NCBI RefSeq assembly: GCF_019320115.1
Contig: NC_089591.1
Location: 60,315,702-60,379,701 of the forward strand
Direction: 5' to 3'
Source of the DNA: Miscanthus floridulus
Taxonomy: Eukaryota; Streptophyta; Magnoliopsida; Poales; Poaceae
Length of the DNA stretch: 64,000 nt
Shown: piece by piece, positions 33,519 to 44,344 of the stretch
Position numbering within the stretch: the stretch's first letter is position 1
How the letters are laid out: each line of letters opens with the position of its first letter
The notes under the pieces: generated by a model
Told to the model about the DNA's origin: nothing
Seen by the model: only the letters and a program-made list of their open reading frames with translations
Databases searched by the model: none
Made by a program: the position numbers and the translations under genes

Positions 33519-35160
33519 TCACCTGTAGTAAGCGGCCTCTGCTTCATCTACGGCCTCTACGGCCTGAGTGAAGAACACATCGTCATCCTCCTCCGCTTGC
33601 AAGCCCGCATCTGCTAGAGTGATGAGCTCGCTCAGTCTGCTAGTGTCGTCCTCAGCCTCCTCTGCCTGCAAGCCTGCCTCTGCTAGAGCGATGAGCTCGC
33701 TGAGTCTGACAGTGTCGTTCTCATCCTCGTCCCCCTCATCAGACAACACAATCGGTGATTCAACGATGCAACCAGCTCGCTTTTCTGTGCTCATCTAACT
33801 TCTTTTCCTCATACCCTGCATGGGCCACCTCTGCAACATGGTCCTCGCTGCATCCAATCCCTTCATGTATAAAATGCAATCAGTTAGCAATGCGACTATA
33901 TTACATTTAAAATCAGGCAACGAAAAAAGGCTTTCAAGCACTCACTGGCACATAATGAAACAACATGCTCGTTCAAGACCTACATCTATACTTTTGTCTC
34001 CTCCCTTGCCTTCTTCCTTGCCCTCTCCTCCTCTAATGTCATCCGTCTCTCCAATCCCCATTTGACAAGCCCAACATCGATCGGGTTACAAATACCGTGC
34101 TGTCTAGCAAACTCACGCATCTTGTCTTTGTGATGTTTAACAAAAAGGTTGACGTAGTCAGGTCCATATCCCCTCTTTCATGCAATTACTTGCTTCCCCT
34201 TTAGTTCATCCAAGAACTTAGTTTGATCATCATAACATTCCTACCTGCATTTTCTAGTGCTCTGTTCAAATGATAAATTATATCATATATGTCTTAGCAA
34301 AAGAAACAAAATATGATTTCATGGTTACCACAAAATAACCAACCTCATCATAGTCAATCATATGGCCGCAATAATGGCCTATTCCAAGCTCCGAAGGAAC
34401 TAGACCGTAGTTAGATTTAACACCACATTCGCACTTGACTGACGGTGCTTTGTAAATTAACCTTTCTTTCTTCTTTTGCTTTGCTTTTGGAGGTTCTTCG
34501 CACCATTTGTTCTTAGGACCATACAACCACTCCTTGAAATGACACTTCGCCATTGAATACACTTAAATAATGTGATATTAGTACATGACACATATAGCTC
34601 AATATTTCAACACATACACTTTGCACTTACTTCATGCTTGTTTGGACACACAAACTCCAACGTATTGTCAGGGTTTATCATGACTCGGTCTCCGCAATGA
34701 CACAGAGGAGGTTTCTCGAGTCGTCTAACTGCGGCTAAGTGCTTCTCCTTAGCCGTCATTGGAGGGGGGTTAGGGGGAAGTGGAACCCACCGCTCAAAGT
34801 GCTCTCGTGGATGTCGCCCTCTCCACCAAACGTCGAAAAGGAGGTACCTAGGATCAAACTTGTCTGCACCGTCGATCCACTGAAAGAAAAAACACCACTC
34901 ATGGGCCTACACAACAAAATTCCAACAAAATATTAGTAACCTAGTAATACAAATGAAGAAAAAAACATACGGAAACAATTATTTATATTAAAATGACTGC
35001 ATGTGTAGAAACAACGAGCCACTGTGTCCGAATGTCTCGATTGAAACACGTCAGCCGGACGATCATAGTCACAGTTAGGGACAGGGAGTTTAGAAGGGAC
35101 GGGCGCATCTTTGCTAGATTCGTCGGGTACAATTCTCTAGGACGACCCCGTTTTAGCCAT
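33519..35160 (-). pseudogene. MULE-borne GRF-type zinc finger gene (degenerate)
   Basis: Minus-strand split gene converging on the transposase. A plausible start is at 35160 (MAKTGSS), followed by an in-frame TAG. Exon 1 carries CDYDRPADVFQSRHSDTVAR and CFYTCSHFN; exon 2 (about 34631-34879) opens WIDGADKFDPRYL. Together they match the GRF zinc finger pattern (Cys, then FYxC, then a Trp-Ile-Asp end). Exon 2 also has PPLCHCGDRVMINPDNTLEF, a second Cys/His site. Exon 3 (about 34345-34556) encodes MAKCHFKEWLYGPKNKWCEE and CECGVKSNYG...YCGHMIDYDE. Downstream pieces encode an acid/base-rich C-terminus with a duplicated LSELI(A/T)LA(E/D)AGLQAEE. Stops and a splice-phase mismatch indicate decay. Exon limits are approximate. 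Confidence 0.6.
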
Positions 35161-35257
35161 AACTGCTCCCGAAACATGTCTTCCATCTAATAAAATGGTT
35201 TAAATTAAACATCAATCAAAACAACGCAAATTAATGTAAAATATAATCATTTGCAAT

Positions 35258-37146
35258 TGAAAGCTCTAGTTTGGTTTTGGTGAATTGATGAAACCCTAAG
35301 TGCTAACCTAGTTTATCAAGTGATCATGACATAGGTAGCACACTTCAAGTAGAAGAAGCAAATGAAGATCATAACATGACAATGGTGATAGCATGGAGAT
35401 GATCAAGGGCTTAAACTTGAAGAGAAGAAAGAGAAAAACAAAAAGCTCAAGGCAAAGGTATAACTTGTAGGAGCTATTTTGTTTTGGTGATCAAGACACT
35501 TAGAGAGTGTGATCACATTTAGGTTTGATAGCCGTACTATTAAGAGGGATGAAACTCATATCGGAATGCGGTTATCAAAGTGCCACTAGATGCTCTAACT
35601 TATTGCATATGCATTTATGATCTAGTAGAGTGCTAACACCCTTGAAAATATTTGTGAAAATATGCTAACACATGTGTACAAGGTGTTTGCAGGGTTGAGA
35701 TGGGTTCGGCGCTTTTGGAAAAATGAAATGTCTATTTTCTATTGTGTCGGATGCAAAATTCTTAGTGGTTGGCACATTGGAGCAAGGGTGAAGAAGTTAG
35801 AGTTGAAATGGAGTTGGTCGAAATGATGCTGGCGTCGGTCTACTGACCGGACGCTGGGTCACTCAGTGATCGGACGCTGAAGGGCTGCGTCCGGTCAAGC
35901 TGTCAGACGGCATAGTCACTAGGGTTGAGCACCGGACGCTGGTCTGCGTCCGGTCAAGGTGGACCGGACGCGTCCGGTCGGAAAAACATGCCTCGGGGAG
36001 CTTACTGGAAACGATCGGACGCTGGGGCTTCAGCGTCCGGTCAGTTTTGACCGAAGCGTCCGGTCAGCGTCATAACTGTTGGAATCTGACGAACAGCGTT
36101 TGAAGGCGATGACACGTGGCGTCCATCGGGCGACCGGACGCTGAGGGCCAGCATCCGGTCAGTTTGACCGGAGCGTCCGGTCAGAGCGCGTTTTGCCCAG
36201 TGAAGGGGTATAACGGCTCTATTTGATGGGGGCTCTATTTATAGCCCTATGGCCGGCTGTGGCTCACATCTTTGGCCATTTTCATTGACATAGCAACCTT
36301 GTGAGCTAAGCCAAAGCCCTCCCACTCATCTACATCATTGATTCATCATCATAGTGAGATTGGGAGTGATCCAAGTGCATTGCTTGAGTGATTGCATCTA
36401 GAGGCACTTAGTGATTGTGGTTCGCTGCGGATTTTGCTTGTTACTCTTGGTGGTTGCCGCCACCTAGACGGCTTGGAGCAGCGAGGATCGTCGAGCGGAG
36501 GTGGTGATTGTCTCCGGCTCCGATCGTGGTGATTGTGAGGGGTTCTTGACCTTGTCCCCGGCAGAGAGCCAAAAGGTACTTTAGTGAATTGCTCGTGGCT
36601 TGTGTAATCCTTATCTTGTGTTGGTTGTGCGGCACCCTATTGAGGGTTTGGCGTGTGAAGCCAATTAGCACGTGAATCTCCAAGTGAGTGAATCGCCACA
36701 ACGAGGAGTAGCTTGCCGGCAAGCAAGTGAACCTCGGTAAAAATCATTGTGTCCGTCCTTTGATTCCGAGGTGATTGGTCTCCATTGTTATTTATCCTTG
36801 TGATTGATTGGTTCACTCCTCTATACTACGGTATAACTATCCTAATCACTCTCTTTACTTTATCGCAAACTAGTTAACAAGCTCTTTAGTGTAGCTAGTT
36901 TTGAGAGCTTGCTTGCTTGGTTGGTGTGGCTCTTTAGTTAGTCTTTAAGAGCACACTAACATAGGATAGTGTCTTTGCTATTGTGTGAATAGACACTATC
37001 TAAACTAGAATTGTGGTAGGAGGCTTGCATTTTGAGTAGGCTAGCGCAACACTTGTTTCGCCTCATAATTGTCTAACCTTTTGTTAAGTGTTGTTGTAGA
37101 AATTTTATTAGGCTATTCACCCCCCTCTAGCCATTAGGACCTTTCA
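35258..37146 (+). mobile_element. Solo LTR of the element B family
   Basis: A single LTR (1889 bp), TGAAAGCTCTAG...GGACCTTTCA, flanked by a perfect 5-bp target duplication GCAAT (35253-35257 and 37147-37151). No internal region is present, as left by recombination between two LTRs. It has the GACCGGACGCTG array (about 35840-36185), a TATTTATAGCCC promoter, and an extra ~80 bp near 35683-35762 not seen in the LTRs of element B. It lies inside the MULE, downstream of the GRF gene start. Confidence 0.92.
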
Positions 37147-37339
37147 GCAATGCAACTAAAATAATATAACCGACAATTATAGCAACAAAAAAATACATGG
37201 TAAACATACTTCTAACTAAATAATTAACCTTAATATTGACAAAATCAAATTAATATCTTCCTTCAAACCGTAGACCACAGTTCCCAGACATAATTTTTTT
37301 CCTCATAACCTTAACTCACATTCATAATATCCTATCCAC

Positions 37340-37816
37340 CATTTAAACGAAAATAAAATGTGCGTCATTACCTTGAACGAGGACGAGGAGGGAGGGAGGC
37401 GGCCAGAGAATGGAAGGGAATGGAGGGAGGCGGCAATGGAGGGTCGGGCGGGGGGGGGTGGGCTGCCGGCGTTCGTGGCGTGGCGGCCGACGTGCTCGGC
37501 GGCGGGCTGGCGCGGGCGGACGCGGGCGCGGCGGCCAGGCGGCCTTGCTGCTCGGGCAGCGGGACTGGCCGTGGGGGTTTTATTCGGCTCTGCTGCGCCA
37601 CGGATCGGGACGCGGTAGAGCCCTGCCACGTCACCGGTCGCGATTTCGGTCGTCGCCACGTCAGCCCGCTGCCGCGCCACCATGCATGGCGCGGCACAGG
37701 CATTTGGCCGCGCCAGGGCAATAGGCGAAGCCAAAAGTGTTAGTTTTTTTTTTAAAAACCGACCGTGTTAGATTTAAAATTAGTTTCAAAAAAGTGTTAA
37801 AATTAAAAAAAAAATC
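37340..37816 (+). repeat. MULE right terminal inverted repeat
   Basis: Inverted copy of 5214-5690, ending AAAATTAAAAAAAAAATC before the target duplication GCCCTTGG. The conserved core is GCCGCGCCACCATGCATGGC. Open frames here on both strands come from the GC-rich repeat. Confidence 0.82.
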
Positions 37817-37824
37817 GCCCTTGG

Positions 37825-38614
37825 CCGTGGCTACGTCGGCATAAATCACAAGTACCAAAGAGCACGTCTGTGTCAGCATAAATTGCAAATCATGAGAAAC
37901 AAGAAACAATTTTCTTTCTGTGAAAGCACAAGGACAAAATTTGGGGAAGAGGCTCGCCGAAACCCTAGCCACCGCCGCTATCGTCTTTGTCTCTGGTCAG
38001 CACAGATCCAGGAAGAGGAGGAGGTGGAAGAGGAGGCGAAAGAGGAGAAGAAGACCTACCTTGACGGATCCGCCATGGCCGGCGAGCTTGCACGCGGGCG
38101 CAGGGGCCGGGAGGGGATGACGACGGCGGCGCGGGGGCGAGCGCCTAGACTGAGGGAGGGAGCATCGGCACGGGACCTGCCGGGAGGACGCGACGGGTGG
38201 TGGAGCACTCGCGGTCACGGACCAAGCGCGGAAAGGCGTCAAGCGAAGACAAAGAGTCGCGGCCTGGAAAAAAAAAACGGGTGCCGGAACCGGTCAAAAC
38301 AACCGAGTATCCTGTAGCATTTCTCATATTTGTTATATTAATGAGAATAGAACGAGGTTCTCGGCCATCCACGTTACACATTTCAGAGCCTCTAAAGAAT
38401 TGAGAGAATAAAACCAGGCTGGGGTGGACACCAATTCATGCTGCTTTCCTCAAACAATCACAGAATATATATATAATAATCCCATTATCTACAGGCAGAT
38501 ATTATAGAACTGTTCTCCGTATGGCTCAAGTGGTCTCTACATAACCTTTTGATTGAAAGGAAACTGTGCTCAAGAGAAAGAGATCCACTGCGCATTTTAC
38601 CTCTCCAACAAATT
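37825..38614. other. Intergenic DNA with an orphan 5' leader-like block
   Basis: A block on the plus strand reads CTCGCCGAAACCCTAGCCAC followed by CGCC..., typical of cereal 5' UTRs, and then a purine-rich AGGAGGAGGTGGAAG run. The sequence 38050-38270 is GC-rich. No coding exon could be assigned. The 3' UTR of the thioredoxin gene lies at the right end (about 38440-38614). Confidence 0.45.
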
Positions 38615-41600
38615 TTACCTCTCAACAAATTTCTCGATGCATGTGACCAGTGTGCTCTCAGGCACAGCCCCAATAACCGAATCTTTTTTCTCGCCATTCT
38701 TGAATATCATCAGGGTGGGGATGCTCCGGACCCGGTACTGGCTTGCTGTGTCCGGGTTCTCATCTGTGTTGAGCTTGTAGCATTTCAGCTTCCCCTCATA
38801 GTCCTTTGAGAGCTTGCCAACAACTGGATCTATCATTTTGCATGGCCCGCACCATGAAGCCCAGAACTCAACAAGGACAGGAAGCTCGCTCTCAATCACA
38901 AGCGATTGCCATGTTGACTTTGTCACATCTGGGACTACAATTGAACAGTTGAAAATGAGAAAACGTCAAATGATCCATATGTATGGTACCAACAACAAAG
39001 GAAGAAATGTCAAGATATAACAACAAAGATAAAAGAGTTTCATGAGCCATTGAAATAAAATGGCAACAGCATGCAGCTTGTAGGAGAGGTAATTTTCTCA
39101 CTTAGAATTTGTTTTTTTGAAATACTACTGCTAGTGGTACAGTTTAAGGGGCCACTTTATAGTTTATACCGGTGCAACTACAGTCCTAGGCAGAGCAATA
39201 TGATGATTTAGGTATGGCAAGTTTTTTTCATTCTTAACCAACATTACTTCAAATGCTATGCAAAAGCACAAAGAAGTGTTGTTTTTGCAAAGAAAAACTG
39301 AAGTAAGGAAATTAGGTTCTAAAAAGAAAATAGTGTACATGAACCACATTGATTCGAATTAATGATTTGACAAACATGGTAAACCAAACATTGGAACATA
39401 AGGAGATGGATGTATAAATGAAGGTGCTCAAAGTAAGGACAATCTACAAACACCAAATGCCCAAATGGGAGCACGACAGGATATGCTTGTCCCAGTATGA
39501 TGCATCTAAACAGTTAGAATATGCCTCGCTTTGTACAAAAAGCATGTCGCAACTTTGTCATAGTTATTAAAACGAAACAAGAAACAACTTCCCGAGATAC
39601 TATTCAATCATGGCTAAGCAGTAAGCACTGCTGGCTTTAATCTCTCAAATTCTAATTCTCTCAACAACTTTTATGTTAAACCTCAATAGAACCATGGGTA
39701 AAGCAACAAGAGTAAAGGGACTGATAGGAAATGCATTCGATCTTCGCAGTGATTAATAATGTGATACATGACATACATTCTCATCAAATCAAAAGGAGTT
39801 GTGTTTCACACGCCACCATAAGCGAAGAAGGCAATAACAAAATTGGCAAGATAACAAGGGTACATGACCCACGCGAATACATACATAAACCTATTCATTT
39901 AACTACTACCGAACAATTTAGGGCTTATAGTAGCCCAAGTTTGACACTTGTATGATTCCATATTTGGATTATAGCGCCTTTCCACAAAAAGAAATGGGTG
40001 GTCAGCAACATTAGTAATTGTAACATTAAACTATAATACCATAATAAAGCAAGTCACCCATGCGCATGCATGGATCTCTGGATGCACCATAGGAGAACTG
40101 GGGCCATGTTTAGATTGCAAAAAATTTCAACCCGATGAATAGTAGCACTTTCGTCTTATTTGGTAAATATTGTCCAATCGTGGACCAACTAAGCTCAAAA
40201 GATTCATCTCGTGATTTCGAACTAAACTGTGCAATTAGTTATTTTTTTTACCTACATTTAATGCTTCATGCAAGCGGCTAAAAATTGATGTGATGGAGAG
40301 AGAGTGAAAAAACTTAGAATTTGGAGGTGATCTAAACAAGGCCTGGATGGTATTTTAATGCTTTCCCAGCAATAAAGAGTCCAACAACATAAAGGTTGTT
40401 GTCTCCAACACAACACAGGTACTAGATAGTAGATACCCATGTGCTTGACCTTCCCAAGGAAACACAATTACAAATCTACAATTGAACCCAACATGATATG
40501 TGATCCCAATAAGATGTATTTGAACAGTTCAAATATGTCTTGCTTTGTGCAAAAAGTGTGTTGCAACTGTCATAGTTATTAAAAAACCAGAAGCACTCTC
40601 CAAAGCTATTATTCAATCATGGCTATGAAATAAGCATTGCTGGTTTTAGTCTTTGCAAATTTCACTTTAGCAAACAACTTTTATGTTAAACCAATAATTG
40701 TGGATAAAGAAACCACACTAAAGGGACTGATAGGAAAGGCATTCAATTATCCCATGGATTAACAATGTGATACATCCTCATCAAACCAAAGGGTGGTACA
40801 CAATGCCATAACAAATTGACAAAATAAAAAGGGGTACATGACCCACGTGGATCATACATGAATCTATACATTTAAGTATTTAACTAATACCGAACAATTT
40901 AGGACTCCAAAGTTGTATGCTTCCATATTTGATTATAGCATCCCTACTCGACAATATTAGTAATTGTGATACAAACCATAAGAGCTTGTTCGGTTTTGGT
41001 GGGGATTGAAAAGGATTGAGGGGGATTAAATCCCTTACAAGTCAAAAACCCCTCATCCCCTCCAATCCTCTTGGGGAGAGGATTAACCAAACAACTGATA
41101 AAGCAAGTCACCCATGCACATGCATGAATCCCTGGATACACCAAAAGGTGCTTTGTTTGCTGCAGAGGTGAAGGAGACTTCCTCACCTGATTTTCAACAG
41201 TAGGCTTATTACAGAGGGAAAATTGCATGCACCAAAACGGGATGGTGTTTTGGACTTTGCTTTCCCAGCAATAAAGAGTTAAAGAGTCCAGCGACATATC
41301 TGTGTTCCTGCCTCCAACACAACATAGGTACTAAATAGTAAATACACATGTGCTTCATCTTACCAGGGGAACACAATTGCAAATCTGCGATCGAAGCAAA
41401 TGCAAGTAGATATGCTGTCTCTATCACAGGAACGCACTACAAGAATACATGATGGTGCATGCATGAAAAGGTAGACATTCACAAAAACCTAAAAGCACAG
41501 ACGTCAACAGCTGCTTGCGTGGAGTTGCTATCCAGAATGCTGTGCCCTTGGTGTGGTAACCTTTGATCCCCTAGCTAATTCCTGCTAATTACTCCGAATA

Positions 41601-42001
41601 GTTGCCTATACGTAGAGGAGACCACGCAACCTAAACGACACAGGCACACAGCATCATCCTATCATACTTGCCGATTCCTAGAACCAAACATGTAATCGCG
41701 TTCCAAACAACCAAATCTGTGTATCATTTCTACAATTCTACGTACGGAGTAATAATCCTCATACACACGCCACTCGGGTACCTTGGATGGTCGCGTCCTG
41801 GCCTTGGACGGCGCACACTACGGACGCGCCACGGCCCGTGCCCCGTCTGTTCCCGGAGAGGCCGGTAGTCGCGCGGAGCGGCGAGGATTTGACGGTGGAC
41901 GGGATCGCGCAGCAGATGCGGTGCGCGGGGTGGGCAGGTGAGGAGGCGCAGGCGAGTGTAGAGGAGGCGACGGGGACGGGGAAGGCGAGGCCGGCGGCCA
42001 T
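38615..42001 (-). CDS. Chloroplast thioredoxin m-type
   Basis: Two exons on the minus strand, 42001-41782 and 38934-38615, join in phase (G|TC) into 179 codons. The ATG at 42001 sits in CGCCATGGCC. Residues 1 to about 65 form a Ser/Ala/Pro-rich transit peptide. The mature part has [11 protein letters not shown], then [12 protein letters not shown] with the redox WCGPC at residues 101-105, and the cis-proline loop RSIPT. Length and domain are normal for m-type thioredoxins, which reduce disulfides in Calvin-cycle and other stromal enzymes using ferredoxin-thioredoxin reductase. One oddity: the residue before V-R-S-I-P-T is Arg ([10 protein letters not shown]), where Gly is usual. The donor (CAAG/GTACC) and acceptor (TTGTAG/TCCC) are canonical. 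No stop or frameshift was seen, so the gene may be active. Confidence 0.9.
40102..40343. mobile_element. Tourist-like MITE (242 bp) in thioredoxin intron
   Basis: The ends GGCCATGTTTAGATT and the complement of TGATCTAAACAAGGCC are flanked by TGG (40099-40101 and 40344-40346). The 3-bp target duplication and the GGCCTTGTTTAG-type end fit a PIF/Harbinger MITE. It is absent from the second copy of the intron duplication. Confidence 0.75.
40982..41098. mobile_element. Tourist-like MITE (117 bp) in thioredoxin intron
   Basis: The ends GAGCTTGTTCGGTTTTGG and the complement of GGATTAACCAAACAACTGA are flanked by TAA (40979-40981 and 41099-41101). The matching place in the first intron copy (ACCATAATAAAGC, near 40040) is uninterrupted. 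Confidence 0.78.
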
Positions 42002-43571
42002 GGCGATCCGCGACGGGGACGGGGGGAGAGTTCGAGGAGGCAACGGAAGGTGGGGGCACGTTTTTGTTGCGGTGCGGGTGCGGCCGTGCGAGTGCGATGC
42101 GACGAAAGGGAGACAGGCGGGGAACGGGAGGGAAAGAAAAGCATGTGGGCTAGCCGGCTAGTAGTTCCGAGAGGTGGGACTTGGGCCGGGCCGGGACGGC
42201 ACGGCACGAGCCTCTCGTGCTTCGTTCCACTTTGGGTCCTGCCCTCTAGGCACGGGAGACGTCGGGCCGTGCTGATATGTATGCCCTATTCGCTTCGGTT
42301 ATAATTCGTACTCTTTTTTTTTTTTTTGTCTTTTTAGTTAGAACAGTATTTTTCTCTCACAACAAATTAGTCGAAACAGTATTTCTGTTTGTTTTTTCAA
42401 CGAAGCGAACGGAGCCATAGCACGATAAATCTTTTCTTCGGCCCAAGCACGGTCCGTGGCATGCCGGCACGACCCGAGCATGGCCCTCATAATGTATCTA
42501 CTAGTTTTTTTTCGCTCGTGATATAAAATATATATATATATATATTGTGTGTATTATTTTAATAAATTTTTTAAGTATTTTCATAATCTATTCAAGGATT
42601 AGATGAGATAGTATAGCAAATGTTAAAAAATTGTATTGTATAGTTGTAGAAGTATCTACGTGCCATGCCGGTCCAAACATAGCCCAAAATACGGGCCGGA
42701 CCATGTAGCCCGCCGTGTCGAGATCCTGAGCATGGCACGGCCCTCGTGTGCGTGTCATACCGACGTGACCCAAAATATTTCGTGCCGTGCCTTACTTCGG
42801 GTCGTGTCAAAAAAACGACCATGACCCGCCCTTAGACGGCACGGCCTAAATCCCAGCTCCCGTAGTTCCGATCCAGCCAGTTCCCCTGTGGTGCGGCGCG
42901 GCGGTGTCACCTTGACCTCGCCCTCGCGCAGCGACTGGGGGCCACGCTGATGGCAACTTGACGATGAGCCCGTTGCTCGGATTTTGCTAAACAAGTATGG
43001 CACGACAAAACGCCTGCAATGGCTCGTTTTCGGGTTCGGAACAACGAAACTGAAATCGTGTGTTCCTTGCACCTGCAGCCGCCCCGTTAGGCCAGGCACA
43101 AGCCGCACACCAACCAGTTGAGGCGCGCCGCGCGAAGAGGATGCCGGCACCTCAACCTTGCCAAGCTTGGCTGAGGTTTTCAGCGTTCAGAACAAGTCAG
43201 ATAGCATTCGCACTCACAAACTCAAGACTAGAACGTTTTATTTGTGTGTATTTCGAACATCTGCACTGCTAGCCTAGTAGTGCCAAAAACCCCGTCGCCG
43301 TGCACATCAGCACATCTACTGGTACTTAAAAACCTAGCAGCAAATAATGTTATTACGATTCAGAGTAGTGTGCTGAATGTATTTCTGGCAGTTGATACTG
43401 CAATGGCTGCAATTGTACTAGCATCCAACTCAATGATGAATCTTTACAGCATGTTTACTGTACTTGCATCCAGCTCAATGATGAATCTTTACAACGTGTT
43501 TCTTTACAAGCTTCATTCATCAGATTATTCCAAATTTGAACTCCATAAATGGTAAGGCTTCTACATCCCTG
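42002..43571. other. Region between thioredoxin and beta-xylosidase genes
   Basis: 42002-42250 is GC-rich and probably holds the thioredoxin promoter and 5' UTR. A MITE-like piece lies at 42290-42420 (ends CGCTTCGGTT/AACGAAGCGAACGG). From 42430 to 42850 the words GGCACGGCC, GTGCCGTGCC and GGGTCGTGTC recur, like a GC-rich grass repeat. Around 43416-43502 a block of about 43 bp (GCATCCAACTCAATGATGAATC...) is repeated in tandem, within what may be the beta-xylosidase 3' UTR. No coding gene is supported. Confidence 0.5.
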
Positions 43572-44344
43572 TCAGAGTTCAACGAATAATTCGAACTCTT
43601 GATCACCCACCGTTAGAACATGGGCGCCCAATAACAGTACCCTTTTGCCTTCAGGATTGGCTGCGCTCATATGCTTGCAAGGGTCCACGATAATCTCCAC
43701 ATTGGATGCACTGCCAGCCGCCGTGTGGACACGCTCAAAGCCAACCAGCTGTTTTATAGGAAAGGTCGGAACGCTTGATTTCGATCTCGCAAACCGAAGA
43801 ACAGCATGACTCCCATCCATGCTACCATGATTCGAAACAGCAACGTGAACAGAGAAAGTTAGAGCTTCACATGACGCAATATCTTCAGTTTTCACGAAGT
43901 ATAGTCCATCCCTCCTTATGTATGCAGGCTTTCTACCGAGAGGAAATTATGTATTTGGCACTGAAATAAATCGGTCTTTTATATTTGGCACTAGAAAAAT
44001 TAAACTTCCTTAATTAGCACCAACTTGAATTTTTCTTCTATAAATGGCACTGCCGTCCATTTGATGTACTAACGGTGTCAAGTAACAGCTAAAATGTCAT
44101 GTCTACCCTTCCATGTAGTAGCAATATATAGTGCCAGATAGAAAAAGAAAAACTGAATATGTTGTCAAATAAAGAAAGCATAAATATCACAAATATATTT
44201 GTGAATTAAAACATGGCATTTTGATAATTGATGAGTGCAAACAAAATAATCAATAATTTCAAATACTAAGATAAGAACACGTACAAAAAATAATAAATAA
44301 ATTTTAGGCATAAGTTTACATCGTAGATCGTACAGAATTAGGAG

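Larger units (their letters stand above)
5214..37816 (+). mobile_element. Autonomous-type Mutator-like element (MULE), nested, degenerate
   Basis: Long terminal inverted repeats match base for base over long stretches. Examples are TAACACTTTTTTGAAA, CTATTGCCCTGGCGCGGCC and GCCGCGCCATGCATGGTGGC on the left, present as complement on the right. The flanks carry an imperfect 8-bp target duplication, ACCCTTGG (5206-5213) and GCCCTTGG (37817-37824). Inside are a MURA-type transposase on the plus strand and a GRF-zinc-finger gene on the minus strand, converging. Removing the three large insertions and their target duplications leaves about 6.9 kb. Both genes contain many stops, so this copy should be immobile unless served in trans. 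Confidence 0.87.
39440..41400. repeat. Tandem duplication inside the thioredoxin intron
   Basis: A block of about 1 kb at 39440-40480 recurs at about 40484-41400. Landmarks are AACTTTTATGTTAAACC, AAAGGGACTGATAGGAAA, AAGCAAGTCACCCATGC and GCTTTCCCAGCAATAAAGAG. The copies differ by many substitutions and small indels. Each has its own MITE (40102-40343 in the first, 40982-41098 in the second). Confidence 0.8.

Noticed and set aside
38615..38934. A bacterial origin for the thioredoxin exon.
   Set aside because: The transit peptide exon, GT-AG intron and m-type sequence are those of a plant nuclear gene.
42755..43272. Open frames between the thioredoxin and xylosidase genes.
   Set aside because: No domain, no splice context, and overlap with GC-rich repeat words.
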